Source of the DNA: Ptiloglossa arizonensis
Taxonomy: Eukaryota; Arthropoda; Insecta; Hymenoptera; Colletidae
Length of the DNA: 64,000 nt
Assembly: GCF_051014685.1 (NCBI RefSeq)
Contig: NC_135061.1
Location: forward strand, 2,441,029 to 2,505,028
Direction of reading: 5' to 3'
Positions 45,200 through 57,670 of the stretch are shown in pieces. A model generated the notes under the pieces. It had not been told where the DNA came from, did not search any database, and saw nothing but the letters and a program-made list of their open reading frames with translations. The translations under genes and the position numbers were made by a program. Each line of letters starts with the position of its first letter. Position 1 is the stretch's first letter.

Positions 45200-46077
45200 A
45201 ACTTGATACACGTTATCTCAAGAGATGGGAAATTAATTGTGGAAAAGTGCACGGTGAAAAAACACGTGAAAATTATTATTTTCCGTATTACGAAAAATCG
45301 CGATCTTTAACGTTCACTTTCGCAGACCAAAAATTTTGGGAAAAGATCGGTGGTTTGAAAAACAAACCGAGGTCACCATCCGGAAGATATCTTGTACCGT
45401 TATTAACTCCCAAGTTTGTACTTTTAAATAAAAAAAAAAAAATACCAAAATTATTTAAACCGTTCGAGTTTTATTCAAAAAGTAAATCGACCGGTGACGA
45501 TTGGAACACCTTGTAGTATAAGAAACGCTAACTTTCGCAGACCAAAAATTTTGGGAAAGATCGATGGTCTGTAAAACAAACCGAGATTACCATCCGGAAG
45601 ATATCTCGTACCGTTATTAACTCCCAAAAGTGTACTTTTAAACGAAAAAAGAAATATCAAGATTACTTAATCAAGATTGAGCCAATTATCTCGTCTCGTC
45701 GAGGGAAGAATCGTTAATTATTACTATCCACAGCAGGTATCTATCGCACAAATTGTCAGGTATTTTCTTCTATTGCTAACTCCCAAGTTTGTACTTTTAA
45801 ACGAAGAAAGAAATATCAAAATTACTCAAACCGTTCAAGCTTTATTCGAAAAGTAAATCGACCGGTGACGATTGGTCTGGATGATTCACAAACCAAAAAT
45901 TTTGAGAAAAGATCGGTAGCCTATAAAACAAACCGAGGTCACCATCCGGAAGCTATCTCGTACCGTTATTAACTCCCAAGTTTCTACTTTTAGATAAAAA
46001 AAGAAATATCAAGATTACTCAAACCGTTCAAGCTTTATTCTCAAAGTAAATCGACCGGTGACGATTGGGACACTCCA
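45200..46077 (+). mobile_element. Duplicated GGGTGTCCC-family pieces, plus orientation
   Basis: A 5' part (CTGAAACTTGATACACGTTA, and transposase start codons at 45239-45275) is followed by 3' ends that terminate at about 45512, about 45870 and about 46074. Each is preceded by the same phrase, ACTCCCAAGTTTGTACTTTT or close to it, and by CATCCGGAAGATATCTCGTA. The 3' half has therefore been copied in tandem two to three times, partly truncated. The last copy reads GACGATTGGGACACTCCACA. Confidence 0.75.
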
Positions 46078-47140
46078 CAGTATTCCCAAAGTGTAGGATA
46101 AAGGTTCGCGCTCACATGGAAACGAAGCTTTTGTATCTTAATCTCGTACCCGATTCAAGCTGTGTCCCTCTACCTTTGAATCCTCTTCGCTGGTAACAAA
46201 TCAGGCCAGATTTTCTTTTGCTTTTATCCGTGATTGCATTTGATATGGGATACTCGATAAACGAATTACCGAAATCGCGCACAAAAGCGTGAATCCGTTT
46301 GTCGCGGCGAATTTTGTTGCTTTTTCATTCTTTTAGGGGTTGAGGGGAGGGGGGCATGGTCTAACGAACGTTGCCAGTCGTTAATTACTACTGCCATTCG
46401 TGATCTCAGTTACGGTCCCCGGTCTCCGTTCGTCTTTTTCTCTGGCAGATCCGTTCTTTCGAGAGAATATCATCCCCAGTGACGTATTTAGGCCGATGGC
46501 CGGGAAGAGGGTTGAATTTCGCCCTGAAAATCAGAATAATTACTCGAATCTCTGCGCGTCTGCTAGGTTGCGGTTCCCTGACCGATTTAAGAGTCGTTTG
46601 ACCATCTGAAAATGAATCTCTACTTTTGACGCAGAGACCGCCAATTGCGCTGCTCGAGATGAAAATAAAACCGTGATCGTTCTACACGGTTCTCGTTTCA
46701 TCGTCGTACTGTTCGTTGATAAAATTACACGATTTTTTTTTTCTTCAATCGGATCGAAGTCACGGCGGAGTTCTCGTTACAAGGTTCTTGTAATTGTTTT
46801 CATCGCGAGGTTATAATTACGGGTTTGCAGCGTGCCCGCGTACGTGTACTCGATGCACAATGTCATTCGTTACTATATATTCGAGACAACATTTCCAAGT
46901 CATGTATTTCCTCGAGGTTGCATTTTAATATCGTGCCGAGTAGCTGGACCTCGTTACGCTAATTGCCTTATTCGTTGCTATCTCGTATCTGTAGGTTGTC
47001 GTTTTAGATAATAAAGACGTTAAGTGAACGTATAAATATATATTTCAATGTGTCGTTAACGATCGTTCGTTATCTTTGGTAATTCGTTTCTGATTGATCA
47101 GTGCCTTGAGTGAATAGTTATTGCGTTAGACGTGATTATT
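46078..47140. other. No feature seen
   Basis: Unique DNA. The frame at 46400-46609 (69 codons) has no recognised domain. Confidence 0.4.
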
Positions 47141-48165
47141 TACATCGAAAGAGCAATCGATACGCTATTGTGTAATATATAAAATGTAATGGAAGATTAT
47201 TAAATTGCCCCGTAATTTATATTTCAAATAAATCGTTCCCCTAATTAATCATGTAACAGTCAAATTTTAACAAATTTTCCTCCAGTTAAGAGAAATAGTA
47301 ATCGATACTCTATTGTGTAATATATAAAATGTAATAGAAGATTATTAGATTGTCGCGTGATTTATATTTCATGTAACGTTCCCCTAATTAATCTCGTAAC
47401 AGAGTCAAATTTTAACAAACTTTCCTCCAGTTAAGAGAAATAGTAATCGATACACTATTGTGTAATATATAAAATGTAATGGAAGATTATTAAATTGTCC
47501 CGTAATTTATATTTCAAATAAATCGTTCCCCTAATTAATCTCGTAACAGAGTCAAATTTTAACAAACTTTCCTCCAGTTAAGAGAAATAGTAATCGATAC
47601 ACTATTGTGTAATATATAAAATGTAATGGAAGATTATTAAATTGTCGCGTGATTTATATTTCATGTAACGTTCCCCTAATTAATCTCGTAACAGAGTCAA
47701 ATTTTAACAAACTATTCTCCAGTTAAGAGAAAGAGTAATCGATACACTATTGTGTAATATATAAAATGTAATGGAAGATTATTAAATTCTCCCGTAATTT
47801 ATATTTCAAATAAATCATTCCCCTAATTAATCACGTAACAGAGTCAAATTTTAACAAACTTTCCTCCAGTTAAGAGAAAGAGTAATCGATACACTATTGT
47901 GTAATATATAAAATGTAATGGAAGATTATTAAATTGTCCCGTAATTTATATTTCAAATAAATCGTTCCCCTAATTAATCTCGTAACAGAGTCAAATTTTA
48001 ACAAACTTTCCTCCAGTTAAGAGAAAGAGTAATCGATACACTATTGTGTAATATATAAAATGTAATGGAAGATTATTAAATTGTCCCGTAATTTATATTT
48101 CAAATAAATCGTTCCCCTAATTAATCTTGTAACAGAGTCAAATTTTAACAAACTCTCCTCCAGTT
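47141..48165. repeat. Tandem array, 7 units of 145-147 bp
   Basis: AATCGATACACTATTGTGTA or its variant recurs at 47155, 47300, 47445, 47592, 47737, 47884 and 48031. Units 2 and 4 read TTTCATGTAACGTTCCCC where 1, 3, 5, 6 and 7 read TTTCAAATAAATCGTTCCCC or close to it. The first four units thus alternate, as in other arrays here. Confidence 0.93.
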
Positions 48166-49862
48166 ACATTTTCGTTAAAAAAGTATGTACAGATCGAGAC
48201 CCGTTTACGAGATAGAAACATGCTCGTGTTCGGATTCTTCGTGTTAAAGAACATCGGTAAAAGTCGGTAAATGAAAACGGTAAATAACTTTGTATTGCTG
48301 GAATCCACCGTTCCTGGAGGTACGTGTCTCGTCAAATGCAATATTTCATTGGTACGATAACCGTAAATTATGAAACGTAGGTTTCCCAGGCTGAAACGTT
48401 TCTGTATTAACCCTGGGCTCTAAATAAAAAAAAGGGTTCACGCGCAGGTAACCTTTTTTTCACAGCTCCGACGTGAGATGATCGTGAGACGAAGATTGTT
48501 GATTTTTCGTTAGCGGTCCACGTGAAATTTTATCAATTTTTTCTCCCTCTTTTCGAAAATAGTTCCCCAACCCTTCGTCGCTCGATTTTTTACTACTCGA
48601 TCGTTCGTATAACGGGACCCATCCATCCGTTCTCGCTGATTAAGGCTAATTATTTGCTCGTCGGACTGTGTATCGTTTGAATCACTTTGAAAATACGTAG
48701 CCACGTCTGTTGGACCAGAAACCTATCTCGGTGAATTATCGATCGGTGCTGCAACTGATATGCTCGTGATCGAGAGTACATAAACGGATTTGAGAAAACC
48801 GGGTTTCGAACCTTTGTTCCCTTTCTACCGAAACGTACAGTGACTGCATCGATAACTTGGAATACGACTTAGAAGAAATGTATAAAGCAAACGTGACACT
48901 CGAGAGCTTTATTTAATCGAGCTACGTTCGGCCGTGTAAGTGAATCAGCTTGCAATTCGTTCTTCGATGATTTTAACAGCAAATACGGATAATCTTTATG
49001 CAATTTTTTCTTTGAAATAGTTTCAATTTATTCATTTCTCGATGAGATTCTCACAAATATTCATTTCTTTTTCGAACAATGCGCAACGTTGCTGCTACGG
49101 TGTAGCTAGATAATTTAATTTTCGACGAGCTTTCGAATTAACTGTACAAGCTCTTGTTCCGTATACGTCAGAATCCTGAGTTAAAATCGTCCTGACCCAC
49201 ATACAGGTCAGCACACAATCAACTAGATGTTCACTCATAGTTACTCGTCAATCAATTTTATACACGTTCATTACAGACTCGAATTTAGAAGATCTGTATT
49301 CCGATTCCTATATTTATATTATATTTGTCAGTTATTTTTACGTTGCGAAATAATAGGTTGTTCGAGAAGTTTTATCGTCCGATAAAACTGGTATGCAAGA
49401 CGTATCATTTAATTCGATCACTGTAAATTAACTCGCGAATTGTACGTGCCACGAACAAATATTTCCAACGAATCTCTCGCGACACGGTTTACCTACAATT
49501 ATCAGTTTTTTATTATTTGACTTTCGTATAGAAATAGAAAAGTTGTTTTAATTTCTTCGAATCGGTTCTCGTTGGATATTAAAGGATTCGTTTCGATATT
49601 GAAAGAAACGTTTCGAACGTTGAATAAAAATGTATCGATGCATCGATGGTCGTCCAGATGATCTTAAAATAATCTCTGATATCAAGGGTGCTCGAAATGT
49701 TGCCCGTTACGCTCAATGCCAGCGCTTGATTGGTTAATGAGTGAGCGTGGTACGCGTTGAAGTGTTCCTGTAGTTATGTCATTACACGTTCCGTAGTGAC
49801 ACGTTCTCGTATGTTTTCAACCATCGACACCATCGGAGAGAAGCTTCTTTATTTAGATTCCA
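48166..49862. other. No gene seen; mariner-end hairpin at about 49360
   Basis: Unique DNA apart from a short mariner-type terminus (TAGGTTGTTCGAGAAG) at about 49358-49376, continuing into a perfect hairpin at 49377-49398 (AGTTTTATCG, TC, CGATAAAACT). Confidence 0.4.
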
Positions 49863-50800
49863 ACAAAGAAAGTAGTCATTTCCATTAGAAATTATTCGAA
49901 GAATACCTTAACAATCTACTTACTTTTGACTCGAGACACTCCATTACATTTTTACTCCAATTTCGTTCTTTAATCAAGATTACTCAAACAGTTCGAGTTT
50001 TATTCAAACAGGAAATCGACCAGTAATAATCTTACGTATGTTACGTAACACAGACAAAGAAAGTAGTAATTTACATTTGAAATTATTTGAAGAATACCTT
50101 AACAATTCACTTACTTTTGACTCGATACACTCCATTGCGTTTTTACTCCAATTTCGTTCTGTAATTAAGATTACTCAAACAGTTCGAGTTTTATTCAAAC
50201 AGGAAATCGACCAGTGATAATTTTACGTAGGTTACGTAACACCGACAAAGAAAGTAGTAATTTCCAATAGAAATTATTCGAAGAATGCCTTAACAATCTA
50301 CTTACTTTTGACTCGATACACTCCATTGCGTTTTTACTCCAATTTCGTTCTGTAATCAAGATTACTCAAACAGTTCGAGTTTTATTCAAACAGGAAATCG
50401 ACCAGTGATAATCTTACGTATGTTACGTAACACAGACAAAGAAAGTAGTAATTTACATTTGAAATTATTTGAAGAATACCTTAACAATTCACTTACTTTT
50501 GACTCGATACACTCCATTACGTTTTTACTCCAATTTCGTTCTATAATCAAGATTACTCAAACAGTTCGAGTTTTATTCAAACAGTGAATTGACCAGTGAC
50601 AATTTTTCTTACGTTACGTACGATGTTACGAACACAGACAAAGAAAGTAGTAATACCTTAACAATCTACTTACTTTTGACTCGAGACACTCCATTACGTT
50701 TTTACTCCAATTTCGTTCTATAATCAAGATTACTCAAACAGTTCGAGATTTATTCAAACAGGAAATCGACCATAATCTTACGTACGTTACGTACGATGTT
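49863..50800. repeat. Tandem array, 5 units of about 190 bp, containing a transposon end
   Basis: Units start with ACAAAGAAAGTAGTAATTT at 49863, 50054, 50244, 50435 and 50638. The fifth lacks about 30 bases after its start. Each contains TACTCAAACAGTTCGAGTTT, TATTCAAACAGGAAATCGAC and CAGTGATAAT, which matches the 3' end of the GGGTGTCCC family (ACTCAAACCGTTCGAGTTTT, AAATCGACCGGTGACGAT). Units 2 and 4 read ATTTGAAATTATTTGAAGAA while 1 and 3 read TTAGAAATTATTCGAAGAAT or similar, again an alternating order. Confidence 0.9.
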
Positions 50801-51849
50801 ACGAACACAGTTCTCTGTGAGAAGGTCTGTTCTCGGACCTTCTTCATTGTCATCTTCGCAGCAACGAACCTTGAACTAGTCCTTACAGCGTTAATTCGTC
50901 GTAAGAGCAGGGAGAGATCGTGAGAAAGATCAGCCTCGGATCCGACCGTGAATCTGCGTTGCAACATTAATTAACGCTCGGAATTCTCCTTGGTTCTCAA
51001 TAGGAATAGATTAATCGTAAATTCATGGGACCGATGGGATTGGATTCAAGGATGGTACGAATCAAACGAAAAACGTACGCGACAGTTCTCTGTATCGACA
51101 TTTCTCGTACCGGTCACTGGAGGGCTATCCATTCGATCTCTTATTCCGCAAAATGTTCCATCCACCAGCGAATTCTTTACACGGAGGTTTATGTTTCGAT
51201 CACAGCGTATTGCCTGGAGAGTGATACCTGGCGAAAAAACGAAATTGAAAATGTAGAATAAGTTTTCGAGAAAATCAATTTTTCCGCGCGATTTAATCCG
51301 ACTTGGCCGACGTGACTGTTTATCGCTGGCTGTTTCTACTTTTGGTGTTTCTGAATATCGATGATGGCGTTGTTGGGTATATTACTGTGTACCTACGGTG
51401 GAGGTCAGCTTTTAGAATTCAAAATTCCTCGAACGTTCGTTACCTTGTGGTTTATTTTAACATCGAAACCGATTTATTTCAACTTTCGAAAGAATCGACT
51501 AACCCGAATTGGACTCCGAACTCTATGTACATTTAACAATTGAGACGCTGGCTTCGAATGAAATTTGTCTCCGTTATTTTTGCAATTGAGTCGAGATAAG
51601 ATCGGAAAGCCTGCCCTTTTATTCAATAGTGATTGAAATCTTTTAGAAATTACGGAAAGAAGGTAGGGAGAACAGAGGAGGTTGAGACAGAGGTGAAAGA
51701 GGTCGTGAAGAAATTTTTCTTCTCCTTCGTTTTATATACGTGTGATTATTTCTATTCAAAAGGCAGTAGAAATGTTTTATATTCCCATACAAAACTTGTA
51801 GTCTTCTGCAATTTTATTATTTTATTATTTGTAGCTGTTGAATTCTCTG
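50801..51849. other. No feature seen
   Basis: Unique DNA. Frames at 50990-51256 and 51303-51536 overlap others in parallel and show no domain. Confidence 0.4.
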
Positions 51850-52450
51850 CGAAACTGAAATCTGTCGAATTCATTTTGTTTTTCTTTCGTCAAAATTTCT
51901 CCCGTCTCTCTTTCTCTTTATCGGTTCGAAATCTGTCGAATTGATTTTGTTTTTCTTTCGTCAAAATTTCTCCCTCTTTCTTTCACTTTAACGGTTCGAA
52001 ATGTGTCGAATTCATTTTGTTTTTCTTTCGTCAAAATTTCTCCCGGTTTTCTTTCTCTTTATCAGTTCGAAATCTGTCGAATTGATTTTGTTTTTCTTTC
52101 GTGAAAATTTCTCTCGTTTTTCTTTCTCTTTATCGGTTCGAATAACTATTCGAAATCTGTCGAATTCGTTTTGTTTTTCTTTCGTTAAAATTTCTCCCGT
52201 CTTTCTTTCTCTTTATCGGTTCGAAATCTGTCGAATTCATTTTGTTTTTCTTTCGTCAAAATTTCTCCCAGTTTTCTTTCTCTTTATCGGTTCGAATAAC
52301 TGTTCGAAATCTGTCGAATTCGTTTTGTTTTTCTTTCGTCAAAACTTCTCCCGTCTCTCTTTCTCTTTATCGGTTCGAAATCTGTCGAATTGATTTTGTT
52401 TCCTTTCGTCAAAATTTCCCCCGTCTCTCTTTCTCTACATCGGTTCGAAC
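51850..52450. repeat. Tandem array, 8 units of about 70 or 84 bp
   Basis: GAAATCTGTCGAATTSATTT followed by TGTTTTTCTTTCGTCAAAAT repeats with steps of about 71, 70, 71, 83, 70, 85 and 70. The longer steps contain an extra AATAACTGTTCGAA-type segment. Plus frames (130 codons at 52001-52393) come from the repeat. Confidence 0.9.
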
Positions 52451-55400
52451 AACGTTGGATTTTACCCGAATAGGTGAACGTTTCGAAGAAATTCGATTTC
52501 CTAACGGATATTCGCGCAGCTTCGAACTTTGTTTGAAGTATCATTCGATTAAGCGATATTTACGAGCGTAACGAATGATAAACGAACCGAGGTGCACGTA
52601 TCATTTTCGAAATTGCATTTCTAGCGAGCCGTGCGACGACACCGGCAATGTTTTTAAGCGCCTCAGCGACTCCCGAGAAAATAGGATGAGAAAAGCTATG
52701 CCGGGCCGACGTTATCACGATAAACGGACGACCATATTTTTCTGAGACGTGCCGGGTTCCATTACACCCTCTCGTTAATGTTCTCGCGCAGAAAGTGCAC
52801 CGAAGTATCGTAACGATGCTGGTCCCAGCACTTTATTAACTTCTCATCGCAATCAAGCTTCAACGTACCTATTTTTTTTTTCTCTCGAAGAGAGAACCAA
52901 CAAAAAAAAAAAATGTCTCTTTCGTCGATTCGCGTTAGTCACGCCCGAACGGGCTGAGAATTTTAGATCATCTCTTTATCGACTCGCAGACGATATCGTG
53001 GAATTTTACGTCACTGCTGTTGCATCGTTTTGGCAATATCGACGAGAGGTGCCTGTTGTCGAGGGAAACAGGGCCTCGAGACGAGAACACGGGTCGTTCG
53101 GTGCAACTGTCACCGTGTAATTGTGAAGTTTCCCTTTCTGTTCTCTGTATATTAATTTACCTGAAAAATCTGCTTAGTTTTTCGTTGCACGAGTGTCTGA
53201 ATTAACCTCGTCGTTTCGAGGAACACGAGGATTATTTTTAATTGAGTTTCTTCAACGAATTTTCAATTTTACACGATTTTCTACGCAACTTTGGACGTGA
53301 ACTTTCAATTTTACACGATTTTCTACGCAACTTTGGACGTGAACTTCGAATTAGAAAATTCTGGATAAATGAAACTCGAAACTCGAATACGATGTAATAG
53401 AAATTAACTGCAACGAGATCGGAAATATGCGGTACAATAATTTTCCTACCTGTTTTCGTCCGGTTCGTAGTGTATATTAATTTTCAAACAATTTATCAGA
53501 TAGTTGGTTTCGAAAGCGGATAATACCTAGTTTATTATTGGAATTCGATAGTTCGGCTGCATATTTTTACGGTTCCCTTGGAGAAAAATTTGAACAATTA
53601 GAAAGGTATCAGAATTGGTGAGACGACATTTTTTCTGGAATATAAACAACGAGAGTTTTAATCGACCGATCTTTACGGCACGACAAGTGAATAAATATTG
53701 CAACAGATTTTTCAGAAGTTTTTCGGAGCTTCATTTTACGTACACATCTTGAGTATTGAATTTTTCGAGGGAATGTTAAATCGAATCTGTCGGTTCGGAA
53801 TTCCCTAAAAATTGATCGATTACCATGGTCGATGTGTGCCAAATATTTTGGCTGCTCGAGGTCACTGCGTGCGACATCATTGTCGTAGTATCACAACGAT
53901 GATCAACATTCTTCGTTTACACAAATGTGCGTGTTTCAATTTATATTTGACAATACTAACACTAATTAGGTAAATTACTCTACCTAAGTGTCGGTGTAGA
54001 GTAACCTTTGTTCGTCTTGGAACAGTTAATAATACCTTCGTCTTTTTCAATCATTCTCACGGTTACTCTCGCACAAATGTTTGTTTCGTCGAGGTTTCGA
54101 TGTCTCGATTTCTTTCTTATTGGTCTCAAAGTAAACAATGAAGTCGAACGAAGAGATCGAAAGCCACAACAGCTGAGCGAGTAAACGATACAGTTGGATT
54201 CACCATTCGGTAACCACGAGCGGCCAAAATATTTGGCATCGACCTTGGAAAATCGTGGAAACTAAATATTTTAATATGGTAACATCGTGATATTTCGATA
54301 TCACGAAAATATTGAATAAAGCACAGTCGTGGTTCAACGATTCAAGTATATAATTAATAATTCATGAAACGTAATAATTAAAATACGTAATAATTTAATA
54401 ATGCAATCATTTAAATACGAAAGTGTTTTCGTTTCTTTTGCGTACACGAGCAAAGTTTTCGGTGTGAATTCAATCGAGACACGTTCGATATTCATTGAAG
54501 CGATGGAAAAATAACGAATCTGTACAACTCGTACAACAATGTGAACTTGATCTCTTCGGGCAACGATAAAGTTAGGATGTTTGGACGTGTGTAGGTAATT
54601 CGTGAAATATTTTATTCATACGGTAAAGCAATTTAAGCTCCGGTGGACTCAAGTGATCTTTCCACCGCACGATTGTAAGTCTGTTTCTATTTTTTTTTAT
54701 TTTTCAATCGAAGAGATAAAAAAGAGATACGATCGTGCGTCAGAAAATCACTCTCGTGCGTCAAATTTTATATTCTTCCTCCCTAGTATATTCTATTTCC
54801 TGTTTTTTTTATATTTAAAACGGTCATTGAGAAACAACGCTCGATTTAAATTAGACTCGTCGCTTTGATTTCGAACGAGCGCGAAACACGCGTTTAAACT
54901 GTTGGATACAACGGATAATTACGAATACACGTATTTAGTTACACGTCTACTTGGAAAATTAACCTTTTTTTACGCAACATTGTACTTGGATATTCAATAT
55001 CCCAATAATCGATTCTTTGGTCCCGCTGGTATTAAAATTCCCTCTATCGAACAGAAATTCATAACATTCGTTGACACAATTTCGCGTTTGTAATTACCCG
55101 TTCGTTACGAACTTGTTTCCACGATAAAACTCACTTTTGAAGAAGTTCCGAACTAGGCGCGGAAATGTAAATTACTCGTTTTAAATTTCTCCGCGACGAC
55201 TATCTCGTTTAAACGTTATTTGCTAATTCCGCGAGCGTATCTTGTTATTCGAGAATGAATAGCCGTCAAAATTTACGTACTTATTATCGACGAATATCGG
55301 GCAGTTAATTAGTACGCGTCTTTGGAAAACTTGCCGGGGCAATGCATCACCACGCCATCGGTGAATGACATCAATTAGTTTTCATAAGTTGAGTGTGATG

Positions 55401-55489
55401 AATACGAAAAGTACTTTGAACTTGTTCGAAAGTTACCAGCCGATTACGTAGAATCTGTTATCGCCAAGTTACTAGACTACCTTATTCAA
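52451..55489. other. No gene seen
   Basis: A 50-bp duplication lies at about 53253-53345 (TTTCAATTTTACACGATTTT, TTGGACGTGAACTT, twice). A small hairpin with flanking T and A runs lies at about 52870-52912. The remainder is unique DNA without supported coding or RNA genes. Confidence 0.4.
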
Positions 55490-56700
55490 TCAAGTGGTCC
55501 TGTTCATTGTAACAGCAAATCGATAAGTTGTAAAGTAAGATTTCGACCCTCTTGAACGCACGGAATTATACGCGAGGCGCCATTTTGTCTATGTAAACTC
55601 AATGTACAGACTGTACAGAGTCCTTGTAAACACGTACTTGCAATTCTACTTATTATTACAAGCCATATGATCCTGTTTACTGTAATTGCAACTCGATAAA
55701 TTGTAAAGTAGGATTTCAACCCTTTCGAACGCATGGAATTATACACAAAGCGCCATTTTGTCTATGTAAACTCAATGTACAGACTGTACAGAGACCTTAT
55801 ATATACGTACTTGCAATTCTACTTATTATTACAGACCATGTGATCTAGTTCACTGTAATAGCAACTCGATAAATTGTAAAGTAGGATTTCAACCCTTTCG
55901 AACGCACGGAATTATTCGTGAGGCGCCATTTTGTATATGTAAACTCAATGTACAGACTGTACAGAGACCTTATATATACGTACTTGCAATTCTACTTATT
56001 ATTACAAGCCATATGATCCTGTTCACTGTAATAGCAACTGGATAAATTGTAAAGTAGGATTTCAACCCTTTTCAACGCATGGAATTATACGCGAGGCGCC
56101 ATTTTGTCTATCTGAACTCGATGTACACACTGTACAGAGACCTTATATATACTTACTTGCAATTATACTTATTATTACAGGCCATATGATCTTGTTCACT
56201 GTAATAGCAACTCGATAAATTGTAAAGTAGGATTTCAACCCTTCTCAATGAATGGAATTATACACGACGCGCCATTTTGTTTATCTGAACTCAATGTACA
56301 GACTGTACAGAGTCCTTGTATACACGTACTTGCAATTCTACTTATTATTACAGGCCATATGATCTTGTTCACTGTAATAGCAACTCGATAAATTGTAAAG
56401 TAGGATTTCAACCCTTCTCAATGAATGGAATTATACACGACGCGCCATTTTGTTTATCTGAACTCAATGTACAGACTGTACAGAGTCCTTGTATACACGT
56501 ACTTGCAATTCTACTTATTATTACAAGCCATATGATCCTGTTCACTGTAATAGCAACTCGATAAATTGTAAAGTAGGATTTCAACCCTTTTCAACGCACG
56601 GAATTATTCGCGAGGCGCCATTTTGTCTATGTAAACTCAATGTACACAGTGTACAGAGATCTTATAAACACGTACTTACAATTCTAGTTATTATTATCAT
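55490..56700. repeat. Tandem array, 7 x 173 bp
   Basis: Units start with GATCCTGTTCACTGTAATAG or variants at about 55496, 55669, 55842, 56015, 56188, 56361 and 56534. All contain GGCGCCATTTTGT or CGCGCCATTTTGT and a CTGTACAG palindrome. The fifth and sixth units look identical (both have TCTCAATGAATGGAATTATA), so the last amplification is recent. Confidence 0.93.
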
Positions 56701-57495
56701 TCGATGTACCCCATTCGGTGGTGAGGAACGATCGAGAGGTCTCGTGTTTTCCGGGGGTGGTTTCCTTAATGATCCAAGTAAATGAGAATGACTGGCGTTT
56801 AAAGTGCAATCGCCAGTTTTATAGCGAGACTGTACGTGTTCGGCACGATAAGATATCGGCGTCGTTTATATTAATTCCGGAAGCACAGTGAAGTCTTTTC
56901 GTAACGATCGGGTGATTTAAGGCCGATCGCCCGTTCGACGTTTTTACACCGTGATTTATTCCAACAGCGATCCCTTCTCGATGGTTTTGAAAATAAATCC
57001 GTTGCTGTAAATAGGATGCACGCGGAGTGACGGTTACTTTGCTCTTCGTCATTTTTCAGCCTGTTGATCGTGCTGTTTCTTCGATAGAAACGCGTAAATA
57101 TATATGAAAAAACCTTCGTGAAAATACACAAAAACCTCATCAACGATCGAACGATCATTGGAAGGATGTCGTACGAAATGTCTCTCGAACGATCTTTTCG
57201 TTACGATCCTTGGAAGAAGAGCGGGAAATTCAAATCGTCCGGTGATGAGACACCCTGTACAGAACAGAGAAAAAGAAACAAAAAAAGGTGCAAACAGTCT
57301 CCAAATTCGTATATTCAAACAGAATATCCCACGCTGAGAAAGATACACCACCGAGAATCCATTCGTGAATCTTGATTTCAAAACCACGAAGTAGATATAC
57401 AAAAATAATTCACACTCGTGACGAAGACACCGATTTCGAACTTGGACTGATACTTCGTACCGAAAAATCAAGACGGACCACGAGATCCGTGAATT
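56701..57495. other. No gene seen; one transposon end
   Basis: At about 57218-57260 a GGGTGTCCC-family 5' end is recognisable (AGCGGGAAATTCAAATCGTC, CGGTGATGAGACACCCTGTA). Open frames on both strands between 56820 and 57525 overlap and have no domain. Confidence 0.45.
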
Positions 57496-57670
57496 TCCAG
57501 TCTTTCGACTCGGACGCGTAAACAATACCCTCGTGTTCGACGTTTCGTTCCAAACGGAGAAACAATAACGCGGAATGATTCTTCGCGGGAATTTCGAATG
57601 CTACGATTTCGTAATCGACGCCTCTTACACCCACTGAGAACTGAAACTTAACTTTTTTTATATTTACGTG
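57496..57670. repeat. Dispersed direct repeat, copy A
   Basis: Matches 58502-58715 (about 1 kb downstream) through GACGCGTAAACAATACCCTC, CGGAATGATTCTTCGCGGG and TTTATATTTACGTGGCTGCA. It lacks a stretch of about 30 bases present in copy B. Confidence 0.8.

Noticed and set aside
53145..53180. Minus-strand ATTTTTCAG|GTAAAT, another AG|GT junction
   Set aside because: The pyrimidine run is only about five bases and there is no downstream exon or second donor. Too weak beside the site at 19143.
57049..57525. 158-codon minus-strand frame
   Set aside because: It crosses a recognisable transposon end (about 57218-57260) and overlaps other frames, so it is not a coherent gene.
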